From: Magnaporthiopsis rhizophila
Lineage: Eukaryota > Ascomycota > Sordariomycetes > Magnaporthales > Magnaporthaceae
DNA: 64,000 bases
Reading direction: 5' to 3'
Assembly: GCA_003049465.1 (NCBI GenBank)
Contig: PYSS01000105.1
Location: 1-64,000, forward strand
This document shows, piece by piece, positions 43,188 to 54,128 of this stretch. How positions within the stretch are numbered: position 1 is the first letter of the stretch; each line of letters starts with the position of its first letter. The notes below the pieces were generated by a model, which saw nothing but the letters and a program-made list of their open reading frames with translations, searched no databases and was not told the origin of the DNA. The translations under genes and the position numbers were made by a program.

Positions 43188-44002
43188 TCACCTGTAAAAC
43201 TCGCTCCTCTTGACATTGACGCCATACTCGCCCACCGCCATGCCCAGATCCTCCATCGTGAGCACAGTCCTGTTCTGTCCGCCACCCTGCCCGCCGCCAC
43301 CAAAGCCGGGCCGTTGGATGCCGAGCGCGGGCCCTTTACCCGAGTCGCCGCCCCTGGCGCCACCTGCGGCTCCACCACCCGCAACACCACCGCCCGCCGC
43401 ACCGCCCGCGCCCGCGCCGCCGTTGCCGCCCTGACTGGACACGGGGAGGCCGGCGGCGGCGCCGAGCTGGCCCATGGGGTTGTTGGCCGCGGCCGAGTTG
43501 GAGGCGCGGATGCGGCTGTACTGGTACGCGTCGGCCGCGATGTCGGCCACGAACTTTTGCGTCGCCAGCGCCAGCAGCCGCGCCAGCCGCTGGTCCGTCT
43601 GCGGCGGCGGCGGGAGGCCGGCCCGGGTCATGTAGTAGTTTGTCACGGCGTCGGGGATCTGTGTGAAAGGGAGAAGGTGGGGCGGTCAATGGGCTGCTAT
43701 TGTTACGTTGTCGAGCGGACGGGATGGCCACGAGATAGCCAAGAAACACATACTATAGGAGCATAGTCGTCCATCCGCGCCATAAAGTCCTTGAGCGGAA
43801 TGTCCTTGCGCGTCGCCGTCTTGGGCTCGGGCAGCGGCGCGGCCTTCGGCTCTTCTTCAGGCTGCTGCGACTGGGGTTGCTGTGACGCCTGCTGCTGCGT
43901 CTCGGACGGCTGCTGCGATTGCGGGTCGCCGTTGGTCTGTGGCGCCGCAGCAGCCTGGTCGGCGGCGGTGGCGGGGTTCTCTTGGGGTTGTGCGGTCGCC
44001 AT
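43188..44002 (-). CDS. taf10: TFIID/SAGA subunit TAF10
   Basis: Exons 44002-43754 and 43658-43188 sum to 720 nt (239 aa). The Gln/Pro-rich N terminus is followed by the histone-fold: KDFMARMDDYAPIIPDAVTN, YYMTRAGL, RLARLLALATQKFVADIAAD and, after a Gly/Ala insert (about 60 residues), VLTMEDLGMAVGEYGVNVKR. TAF10 pairs with TAF3/TAF8 in TFIID and Spt7 in SAGA. The Gly-rich insert between the second helix and the last conserved block is low complexity and long. Confidence 0.92.
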
Positions 44003-44595
44003 CGTCAACTTTTTGCTGGCTCGGATGGCGTTTTGATGCAGAGACGGGAACGCGATGCCTGCTTGACAGAAATGGAAGCGCCGCCTCGGTTGCGCGACGC
44101 TGCGACTGGCCGTGGTCAATGATGCGTTGCGTGTGGGGCTTTGTGTCACGTGAAAGTCACGCCTTGCTCGTTCGGCCTCGGCTTGATGGATTCCGCTCAA
44201 CAAGGACGATTTATCAGGAGAATCTAGGACGTGAACGAGCCAAAGTCTTCGAGGAGCCGTCTCGACATTATTATTTTGTAGCGGGCCAATTCCATCACGC
44301 CCGTGAAAGTCATGCCTGCATTTGTGCTGCTATGCAGTCTACTGATCAATCAAGGCACACCCCTGGGCTGAGCCCCTGAATAACAAGACACTAGAACTAC
44401 ACTTTACGCCCAGCCTCGCATCGCAATCCATTATTGAATACCTTCAAAACAATAAAATTCGTAATGTGCAAATTAGGGCAAATCTAGAGCGACATATACA
44501 GCAAGAGCAAACCATAGATAGTCATGTCTACAGACCGACAGAGAACAGAGGGGATCCCAGAATACAAATTCGCCTCGTCAAATACTCCACCCGGC

Positions 44596-47017
44596 TCAGC
44601 GCCTCCTAGCCCGGCTGCTGCTGCTCTGCTTCTGCGTCTCAAACGGGTCATCATCGTCATCGTCCCCGGATATTTCGTCCGCGCTGAGCTCGGGTGCCTT
44701 CTGCGTCGACCTCGTCGGACGTTGCTGCGTGGCCGGCCGCTGCGACTGTGAAAAATTTAGCGTGGCCTGCTTCTTTGCCGCTGCCGTCCGCGTTGAAGCA
44801 CGCGCCGGTGGTGGAGCGGCAGCCGGTGCTGCCCGCTTGGGAGCAGCACGCTTCGGTGCGGGCTTGGGTGGCGGCGGCGGAATCTCTTCAAAGCCGTCAT
44901 CATCGTCATCGTCCTCCACCACGTCTAACGCCATGGCGTCATTCTGTTCCTCAACAACTTCGTCATCGCTGTCTTGGAACGGGTTGGGTCTCCGTCCACC
45001 ACGCCTGACCGGCTGTTTTGCTGGTTCCGCTGCCTTCTTAGCAGGCGCCACGGCTTTGGGGGCTGCTGCTGCTCCTCTGTCGCGAGACGCCCTGGCAGGC
45101 TTGCTTGCTGGCGGTTCTGGCTCGCCGTCCGAATCGTCCATGATCATGTCATCGTCGCTGTCTGCCTTGGCTCTCGCCGCCGCCGCCGCCGCTGCACGGC
45201 CACGACCACGAGGAGCCGCCGACGCCATGGCAGCAGTAGACATCTGCCCATCTTCATCATCGGTCAAGGCAGCCTCGGGCCTCTCCTCCCATGGACCATT
45301 CAGGTCCGAGTCGTAGTCAAATGGCTGCGGCTTGTATCTGGGTCGCCTGATCACATCCCTCTGTCCGGCGTCGAACTTGGCCGTCTGCTCCTTCAAAATC
45401 TCGGCCATGCGCGCCTCGACTTCCATGTCTTCGACCCCCAGCGCCATCATGCTCTTGACCTGCCTGGACAGCGAGTCAAAAACGACGTCGTCGATGGCCT
45501 TCTTGTCATCCTTGCTCACAAAAGAGTTGACCGCGTCTCCCATTTGCTTCTGAGGCAGGATCTTGACAGATTGCTTGGCCACGTAGTCAAACACTAGCTC
45601 TTCGACCTTGAGAATATCGAGCGTCCCGTCCTCGGCCGTGACCTGGTACACCTTGCCGGCGCCCTTCTTGTCCGCTTTTCCGCCCGAGCTGGCCGCCGTC
45701 TTCCGGCGGTGGAAGTAGACCAGGTCGCTCGTGTTGGCAACCCTCTCCGCGAACCGACCCGAGAAGCGCTGGGGGTTCTCAACTTCGAACTCGGCCGCAG
45801 CCTCCGGGGCGCCGTGCTCAACCTTGAGGCGGATCAAGGGTAGTGGCTGCTGGTCCGGGGCGTCCTCACTGCTATCACCCGAGTTCTGCAGCTCTTCCCA
45901 CTCGCGGGCGGCCTGCTCGATCATGTCGTCAACGATAGCCGTGAGCAGCTTGGTGACTTCGGTGCGGTGATCCTTGGGCTTCTGTTTCCACAGCTTCTTA
46001 AACTTTGGATCCTGCGCCAGCACGATCTCGCGTGTGACAAAGGGACGAACCGACTTGAGCGGGATCTTGTCGACAGTGAACTCCTTGCCCGTGACGTTGA
46101 GCACGGCCACGTGCTTGGGGACGGCCTCGCCGGGCACCAGCGAGGTGGCGACAGACGAGCCCGGCTGCATGACGTGAAAGCCCGTCTCGGGGTTCTCGAC
46201 GGGGTCAACGAGGCACTCGTGCTCATGGCCCCAGACGACGAGGTCGACCCAGTCCGGCAGGAAGTTCTCGGGCAGATAGCCAGTGGCGGTGTGGGCGTGG
46301 TGGTTCTGGTGGACGGTCAGGAGGTTGAACCAGTCCTGCTTGGCCTGGGAGGGACGGAAGAACTTGACGTGGTTGTCACGGAAGGTGCGGTGCATGCGCT
46401 CGTCGCGCACGTTGCTGATGCCGTACAGCGCCAGCTTGGTGCGGCCCTTCTGCAGCAGCACGGGGCGGACCTCGATGTTGTCGGCTTCAGGAACGCGGCC
46501 AAAGTAGTTGACGAGGCCGGCAACCTGCAGCAGGTCAAGAGAGCAGAAGTGCCCGTCGCCGCTGGGGTCGTCGTGGTTGCCGTGGATGGAGAAGACGGGA
46601 ATGGAGATGTTGATATCGGGGTCCTCGTAGTTGACGTGGCCGAAGGCGCCGGCAAAGACCTCTGTCGGGTCGCACAGGAACTCGAGCTCGCACGGCTTCA
46701 TGCCCAGGCAGTTCTGACGCAGGCTGCGCATGACCTGGTACATGGCCTTGCGCGAGGGCTTGTTATCATGGAAGAGATCGCCGCCGAGCAGCACCATATC
46801 AACGTCCTGGCGCTTGGCAATGTGCATAATCTCGTCAAACGTGCGCCAGCTGTCATCGCGCCGGATTGGGTCCTTCTCGCCGTAGCCCACATGGTTGTCG
46901 GTCGCGACCAGGATCCGGATCGTATCTGCCTCTGGTGGGGTCGGCATGGGGAGGTTAGTTTGTCTGTCCAGCACTCTCGTGATCAAGGATGGGAGACGCA
47001 CCTCTGGCGGGAGGCAT
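44596..47017 (-). CDS. mre11: MRE11 double-strand break repair nuclease
   Basis: Exons 47017-47002 (16 nt) and 46931-44596 sum to 2352 nt (783 aa). The first exon gives MPPAR, joined to EADTIRILVATDNHVGY, the standard fungal start. Phosphodiesterase motifs: DNHVGY, GGDLFHDNKPSR, IHGNHDDP, HQNHHAH and WGHEHECL. The Mre11 DNA-binding/capping region follows (TSDLVYFHRR). The C terminus has an Arg-Gly patch (APRGRGRAAA), acidic runs and PNPFQDSDDE. Nuclear; forms the MRN/MRX complex with Rad50 and Nbs1/Xrs2. It is divergent from APC10 with about 440 bp between the ATGs. Confidence 0.95.
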
Positions 47018-47458
47018 CGTGATGGAAGCTGGGGTCGACAGCAGCTCGATAGGACCAGGCTGCGTCCACCAAGTTGGATGTAAGGCTGTCAAGGACTAGA
47101 TACCGGTGGTAACGGCGTTCGACGGTGGGCTGCCCTTTTCTGATGTCACAGCGGAGCAAACTCGCGACGCGAGCCGTCTGCCTGGTGTGCGACAAACACG
47201 AAGTCACGTGTTAAAGCCAGCTCCCGCCCGCCCCTTCTCCCCTGTCGATTTCCCCACACACCCCACCAACCTAATTGGGGAGCTCCCCCCTCCGACGCGC
47301 TGCAGCTTTTGGAAGCTCCGCGTCCTTAGTTGTCGCAAACTGATCGCCAGCTTCCTCGCCAGCCCTTGCATCTCGCGCCTTGCAGCGGGTGGAAGTGCCA
47401 CCTTCCTCCCGCCCTCGTTCGAACTTGTCCTTGCGTCCATCCCAGGCCCACTTCCGCC

Positions 47459-48733
47459 ATGCCTCGTCCAGCGCCGCGAGGCCTCGGCCACCCCTCAGCC
47501 CCTGAAGATGCCCACCACCAAAGAGGTCACTCCGTCGACGATGCAAGGACTGCCGCCGAGCTGCATCTGCGCCATCTAGCAGATCGCCATGCACTAGGTG
47601 AGATTTCTAGTCTCAATTTTGTGGATTCATCTTCCAAGTATTGTGACATTAACCGCCCCGCTGCGTGCACGTCACCCTCACTAACGTCTCCCTCCAACAC
47701 ACGCCGCAGAAGCAGAAGAACAGCCCGAAGACGACTTAGAAACCACAGACGAGTACGAAGACGACGACATTGCGGACGCAGGCGAGGTCCTTTCGGACGA
47801 GGACCCTCAACACTGGGGAGAAAGGCAATCGCGGGGCGGCCTCGGCGACGAACTGCAGCCCGATGATATGATGGAAGGCGACCTGGACGTTGACATCCAC
47901 GACGAGGAAGGCGCCCCGACCGAAGACTTTGAATATGAGGAGATGGAGGACACCACACCAGTATTCGACCCCGCCGCCCTTGGCCTTAAGGAGATCAATA
48001 ACTTGGCCCACTTCAGCGTGAGCAGTCACAAGCCAGGGAACGGAGTGGCAGAACTGCTGAGCGACGACCTGGACAAGTATTGGCAGTGAGTCCGACACGC
48101 GCGACAAGAGGCATGCAAAATCGCGGCCGTCTAACACTTCAACCGCTGCTGCCAAGATCCGACGGGCAACAACCCCACCTTCTCACGATACACTTTCTCC
48201 GCCGAGTCGAGATCCGGGCGCTCCGCTTTTTCGTCGACCACACGCAGGACGAGTCGTACACGCCCATACGCATCCTTTGGCATGCCGGCACGGGCCACCA
48301 CGACCTGATACAGTTTGGCGAGCAGGTGCTGACCAGCCCGAGCGGGTGGCAGGAGGTCCAGATCGAAGGCCTCGGCGGCGGTGCCGACGGCAACTCGCTG
48401 TGCTGCTACATTGTGCAGATGCACGTAAAGGAGAACCACCAGAACGGCAAGGACACCCACATCCGCGGCATCAAGATCTACGCTCTCGACGAGAAGGCGC
48501 CACGCGTTGGCGGCCGCGGCGACGTCCTCGAGGGTGGCGAAGATGCCGCTGTCCAGGGCCAGACAGGGAGCGCCCGAGGGCTGCTAGGTCTGCCGGCCCT
48601 GTCTGGAACAAAAGCCGGTGCCCCGGGCCGGCGAGCAGGCGTGGAAGACGGCGCTGAGAACTCGACGCCAGCCCGGTTCGACATTGGCGGCATGACTCTG
48701 CCGGACTTTATGCGCGAGCCAGAAATTCGGTAG
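47459..48733 (+). CDS. apc10: anaphase-promoting complex subunit APC10/DOC1
   Basis: Exons 47459-47597, 47710-48085, 48157-48733 sum to 1092 nt (363 aa). An acidic N-terminal extension (about 130 residues, DDLETTDEYEDDD) precedes the DOC domain: LKEINNLAHFSVSSHKPGNG, VAELLSDDLDKYWQSDGQQP, VEIRALRFFVDHTQDESYTP and HIRGIKIYAL. It ends after a low-complexity tail in MREPEIR; many Apc10 proteins end in an Ile-Arg that docks on Cdc27/APC3, and this one ends IR. Substrate recognition subunit of the nuclear ubiquitin ligase. The start at 47459 is in frame and plausible, but the N-terminal 46 residues are unconserved. Confidence 0.92.
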
Positions 48734-48755
48734 CATCTGCTTCAAGGACTACCGC

Positions 48756-48782
48756 TTTTTTTTTTTTTTTTTTTTTTTTTTT
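48756..48782 (+). repeat. poly(T) tract, 27 nt
   Basis: Immediately downstream of the APC10 stop. The rest of 48734-49446 is non-coding, with no other structure I can support. Confidence 0.9.
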
Positions 48783-49446
48783 AGGTTTTCCGTGCTGCCT
48801 TTTGGGCATGTGTTCAGGTGTTGGGGGCTCTGTGCTGCTTCGATATGTGATACCTAACAGGAACGGTGCAATGCATGTGTATCTAGTTCTTTTTAGCCTC
48901 TGGCATCATCTTTAGGCAGCCTCGCAGCGTGGCTACAAATATGCCGAGGTAGACGTCAAATTCCTATTTATTGGTGGTGTTCTGGGAGGAGGAATAATGT
49001 CGCTGTCGTGTGCAAGGACGGTGATATCGGCTCCCCATGCTATGGAGGCGAACGACCCGAAAGAATAGGTTGGTAAATATAATTCCGGAGATGCAGACGG
49101 AGAATCTAAATAGGCATCCCATCTACGGAGCCAACCCTTCCCTCCCTGCACCAGGAGTCGAACGCAACTTCTCCGGCTCAGACCATTGTGCCAAGGATTC
49201 CATCAGCGTTGCAGGTGCAACACCTCACTGCTGACGAAGAACCAAATTACCCCGCCGACGCCTCCGGTCGCGAGAACTTCAATGGACGCCGCCACAACGA
49301 CCTGATACCTTTTTAGAGCCCGATCATTGCTGCCGCAGCGTTAAGCAAAGGAAACAAACACATCAACACGCCAAGATTACAAGACGGGTTCGCCCGTCTG
49401 TAATCCTGCCTTCATCGCCTGCTACCACTTTAAGCGACTGCCCACC

Positions 49447-50502
49447 ATGGCCCCAAGAGGGACAACCGTGGAGACTGAGCTCCCCTGGTTCGAGGCTGAC
49501 TTGAACAACTTCCTGCAATCGGGCAGCGATTTTAAGATAATGAGACGAATAGAGTGCCACGCCATGGCCTCGGATCAGGGCAAGCCGACGCCGCCAATGG
49601 AGCTCAACAGCATATACACAGGTGGTGTCAAGTTGGCGGCGGCGCCGCAGCGCATCGTGGTGCTGGACTCGTCCTTCAACCCGCCGACCAAGGCGCACAA
49701 GCGCATGGCCGTTGAGGGCCTGATGCACTCCGGGTGGCGCGGCACGCGGCTGCTCCTGGTGCTGTCCATCAACAACGCCGACAAGGCGGCCGCCACGCCG
49801 GCCTCGTTCGAGGAGCGCTGGGGCATGATGGGGTCGCTGGCCAAGGACATAGCCGCCCACTGCTGGGACCTGCAGCTCCAGGCCCTTGAGAAAGCAGGCG
49901 ACGCCCAACGGAAGCGGCCACGGATCGACGAAACGCCCTGGTTCGGCATCGACATGGCGCTCTCGACGCTCCCTTACTTCCACCAGAAGAGCGCGGCCCT
50001 GGCGCGGGTCGAGCCCGAGGCGTTCTCGGACATGAGGGTTGCGTGCGCGGAGCAGGTTCTGCTGGTTGGCTACGACACGCTGATCCGGATCCTGAACCCC
50101 AAGTACTACGCGCCCGAGCCCATGGAGGTGGCGCTGGCGCCAATGTTCGAGCGCGCCTCACTGCGGGTGATGCTGCGGGCGGACGCGGTCATGACGGAGC
50201 TGTGGGAGCAGCGCAAGCAGGTGTCGGACATGCGGCTGGGCAGGGACGGCAGGCGTCTGCCGTGGGCATGGCGGGAGAGAATCGTCGTGGTCGAGGTGGC
50301 GCACACGGACAGGGACGCCGAGACCGAGTGCGTCAGCAGCACGAGGGCGAGGGCTGCGGCTGCGCAGGAGGACTGGCCTTTACTCGAGAAGCAGGTGCCG
50401 CTGCCGGTGGCGACGTGGATCCGCGACAGAGGATTGTACAAGGCGGACGACCGAGGGGTGAGCGTGGAGGGCGACCGAGCTTTGCAAGATGTGGATGGTT
50501 AG
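49447..50502 (+). CDS. Pof1-like nicotinamide-nucleotide adenylyltransferase
   Basis: 351 aa, single exon, good start context (CCACCATGG). Nucleotidyltransferase motif SSFNPPTKAHKRMAVEG (about residue 75), LLVGYDTLIRILNPKYY, and the C-terminal SSTRAR (ISSTxxR-type loop). This matches the fungal Pof1/NMNAT-like group, which makes NAD from NMN or acts on related nucleotides; true substrate not shown. The conserved part ends at WIRDRGLYK. The TAG at 50500-50502 is followed in the same frame by about 1 kb of open octapeptide repeats (see next entry). Confidence 0.88.
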   Translation: MAPRGTTVETELPWFEADLNNFLQSGSDFKIMRRIECHAMASDQGKPTPPMELNSIYTGGVKLAAAPQRIVVLDSSFNPPTKAHKRMAVEGLMHSGWRGTRLLLVLSINNADKAAATPASFEERWGMMGSLAKDIAAHCWDLQLQALEKAGDAQRKRPRIDETPWFGIDMALSTLPYFHQKSAALARVEPEAFSDMRVACAEQVLLVGYDTLIRILNPKYYAPEPMEVALAPMFERASLRVMLRADAVMTELWEQRKQVSDMRLGRDGRRLPWAWRERIVVVEVAHTDRDAETECVSSTRARAAAAQEDWPLLEKQVPLPVATWIRDRGLYKADDRGVSVEGDRALQDVDG

Positions 50503-50514
50503 AACCCGGCATTT

Positions 50515-51610
50515 TCCAGCGAAGGGAGCCTAGCACCACAGGGCTATGGGAGTCCGGCACCACGAGGCTACGGGAGTCCGGTGTCGTACAGCGACGGGAG
50601 CCCTGCGCCCTACAGCAGCCAAGCATTGCGCAGCGGCGGGAATCTAGCACCACATGACCACGGAAATCTGACATCACAGGGCTACGGGAATCTAGCACCG
50701 CACGATCACGGGAGTCCGGCACTACACGGTTCCGGGAGTTTGGTATCACAGGGCTATGGCAGTCTGGCATCACACAGTCACAGGAGTCCGGCATTGTCCA
50801 GCGGGGTGAGTCTGGTATCAAATAACCACCGGAACTCGGGACTACACAGCGCAGGGAATCCAGTGCCGTATAGTGTGGGGAATCTAGTATTGCGCAGCGA
50901 TGGGACTGTGGCACCGCAGGGCTACGGGAGTGCGGCATCACGCGACTACGGGAGTCCAGTACCATACAGCGACGCGAGTCCAACGCCATACGGCGAAGGG
51001 ACTCCGGGGCCATTTAGCGAGAGGACCCCAACGATATACAGCAAGGGGACACCGACGCCGTGCAACGACCCACACAACGAGGTGAACCCAGCAGTATACA
51101 GAAAGGGGAGCCCGGCGGTACACAGCGACACACCAACATCATACAGCGAGGGAACTCCGGCGCCAGACAGCGAGAGGGATCCAACGATATACAGCGAGAC
51201 ACCGATGCCATGCAGCAAGGGAACGCCAGCGCCATATGACGACGAAAATGTAACGGCATACAGCGAGGTGAATCCAGAAGTATGCTGCGAGACCTCAACA
51301 CCATACGGCGACGCAAATCCAACATTGCACAACAACAGGCATCGGGCATTAGGCGACCCTGGAGATGTGCCATCACACAACTACGGGATTCCAGCATTGT
51401 ACAGTGAGGAGATTCCAGAGCTATACAGCGAGCTTTACGGCAACGGGGGTCTGGCATCGTACCACGACGAGGGCTGGGCATTCAACAACGAGGAGCCAGG
51501 ATGAGAGCCAAGCAATGTATGACGAGAAGAACCTGGAGCTGTCGAGCGACAGGGATCTAGACTTTTCTAGTGAAGAGGGCCGGACTTTTTCCATGGAGGA
51601 GAGCCGCCGC
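50515..51610 (+). repeat. 24-bp coding-type minisatellite (octapeptide repeats)
   Basis: About 45 degenerate units of 24 bp encoding octapeptides of the type GSPAPYSD, GTPGPFSE, GNLAPHDH. The frame of the upstream nucleotidyltransferase, after its TAG, stays open through 333 codons to a TGA at 51502-51504; similar units (LELSSDRD, LDFSSEEG) then continue in the +1 frame to about 51610. Because the unit is a multiple of three, openness alone does not prove translation. It could be a C-terminal extension lost by a nonsense change, a readthrough extension, a separate exon of another gene, or non-coding. Confidence 0.8.
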
Positions 51611-54128
51611 CAGGTTCGACGGCAGGGAGCACGCGCCATGAAGCGCCTGCTGATCCTTTTTTTAGGCGCTAGTAGGAAATGCAGAGTGCCTGGATACCAC
51701 ACATGTCGGGATGATGGAAGCGTGCGTGCCGCTGTTCCGAGCGAAGCGGGCAGGGAATGCCGCCGCTGCCCGTTCAGGAGAAAGAAAATCCGATCTCTGG
51801 GCGGGTCTTGCTGCCTCGAGGCGCGCCCAGTGGGGCTGGTGCTTCTTTGGCGGGATCTGCTGGGCTGCCCCACTCGAGTCAATGTTTTTTTGGGCGGTCA
51901 AAAAGGCGGTCGTGGTGGCGTGGCAGAAAAAAAAAAAAAACTGGCGCCGCACGGCCCCCAGGCAGAGCCGCGCACGGGCCACCTCCCCAGTATATAAACC
52001 TGTCCACCCGCCCGTCCCTCTTTGATTTTTTTCTTCTTTTTTCTTCTTCATGTCGACAATACTTCAGAGAATCATTTCTATAGTATTTGTCCCACTTCTT
52101 TGTTTCCCAAAGAAGCTTCAGATCCCACCCTGGTTGATGACCACAAATCCTCGCCGCCCTCGAGTGAATACTCTTATTTTGTCCCTCGCTCTGTCCGCAA
52201 GGATGGCGGAGATGGTGGCGCGCTCGCGCGCCGCTGCCTCTGTATAGAGGACTGTGATGATCTCTATCCCGATCACCCAGGGTCTTGCCTTCGGGCGCCT
52301 GGGCGGGATGGGCAGCGATGGACGTCTGACAGGCTTTGATTTTTTTTCTCTTTTTCATTGTGCTCTTGGGCTTGCCCAGGACGCGAAGAAGAAGGTTCCC
52401 TTTGCGCCTGTGCTGTGTCACCAGCGTCCACGCTCGCTTGGCTGTTTCGATCCCACGCGCTACCTCCTTGGCTCCGTCGTGCCCAATTGTCACTTGGTAT
52501 CTGTTTCGGTCGCGAAGATCGATGGCAGTGGTGCTTCCATGTGCAGCAGTCATCGCCCAATCCCACCATTGCCTTCGCTCACTTGTCGGTGGCACTACTA
52601 CTCCCGAGAACGGTCGTGCCTTACGGTACGCAGCCGTCTTGTCCCGAATCTTGCGTTGGCGATGCTCGGCGTGGGATGCCCACTTCTTCGTCAGCTCTTC
52701 CTCTCTATTCTATTGGATCCTATCCCTCTCAGGACACCTCCCAAGCGGAAGGTCGCTCATGAAATGCATGTGTGTCGCGCTCGCCACGAGGCCGGCCAAA
52801 ACCGCCTTCCCGATTGGGCAACCCGCCCCTGCAGTCAAACCTGGTTTCTTGGTTGCATCGCTTCCCGTGCTCCCCGGCCCGCTCTCGACCCTCGCCAACC
52901 GTCGGCGATTTTTTTCTTGCCTCTTTCCGCCCCGTCTACCCATCGCCCAGCACCACCAAGCATGAGGATCCCCTGGCCTGCCCAGTCGAAACGAACCTAA
53001 CTGATCCCCGAGATGCAAGGAACACAAAAGCTGTCGCCGAAAATGCACGTACCATGGAAGCTGGGCGACGACCTGTCCATTGTTAGCCGGCGAGGGCGAG
53101 GTGGGGCACCGTTGGGAACGTCCTTCTAGGGCTAGGTCGTCATTCTCGGCTGGTCGTGCCGAGAGGCGAGTTTTCCTGCATAGCCGAAAGGACAGAACCC
53201 AGGCCTGGCCAGGTCTTGATGTCATCAGCAGACGCTTATCGTGTCCAACTGTGCGTACCTCACTAAGCAGGCACCAGGCAAGGCCTGCAGATGCCGTGGC
53301 GGCTGTCCGATACCAACCGGTCGGGCAAGGCCTCGTATCGTCGTCTCGCCGGTGCCTGCAATGCGACGCTAGGGATACGACCTGGCAACCGCCAAGCTGC
53401 AGGACAAGCAGGCCTCACCCGATATCAGGCAGATTCGTGCTGCAGGTCTGCAATATTTCCTCGACAACCTTCTCCATCAAGACTCGCACTCGCTCGTCTC
53501 AGAATAGCATCAGCAGAGGCCCCATTCTCTTCCGAGCAGCGCCGAGCTCGAGCGAGCGGCTCCCTGGGCCGTCTTCCGGTCTGCCTTCGTGCGGCACAGT
53601 GGCATGTTTCCTCGTACCATGACCATGGCTCACTTGCTGACGAGCTGCGCTATCAGCACATCCTGCCGTATTGCCACGGCCATGTCCTGCAGGTGGCGGA
53701 ACTGCATCACTACCCATCTCATCTGCAGCCGGCGTCGCCTGCAGCCGTGCCTCCCGTAGTCCGTCAGGCCAGGCGACCTGGACATATCAATATTGCCCAC
53801 CTGCATAATCATGAAGGCGTCATCCCACTGTCGCATATGCAGTGCCTGACAGCAAACATACACAGGAGGAGGGGTCGCAGAGGGAAGCGATGAGGGAGGG
53901 AGGGTTCTGGTCGACGAGAATGACGCCCATCGCTCGTCACTCGCCGTTGCCGGGAATGAACAGACATAGGCGAGAGCGGGATGCATGCGTTTTGAGACCT
54001 TGGGATCTGTATAAATGCTGCGCCGTCCACACATCTCTGCCGCGCTTCTCGAAACCTCTGGTCTTCATGGGGCTTTTCATGCTGGTTTGGACGGGGAAAG
54101 CTAGCTCAAGCATCCGGCCGAGCTCAAG
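51611..54128. other. long intergenic region, 2.5 kb
   Basis: No recognised protein. TATATAA at 51991-51997, followed by a C/T-rich leader and an ATG at 52050 (65-codon frame, hydrophobic start MSTILQRIISIVFVPLLCF), looks like a promoter with an unknown short or spliced product. The remainder holds conflicting open frames and the subtilase promoter. Confidence 0.4.

Noticed and set aside
49130..49225. A-box and B-box matches on the minus strand resembling a tRNA
   Set aside because: Spacing leaves no room for an anticodon arm and no cloverleaf folds.
50333..51013. 226-codon minus-strand frame in the minisatellite
   Set aside because: Periodic 24-bp sequence lacking stops in several frames; openness is a by-product of the repeat.
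52254..53000. 248-codon plus frame and overlapping minus frame (51879-52595)
   Set aside because: Composition is random-like, no motif, and both strands are open over the same bases.
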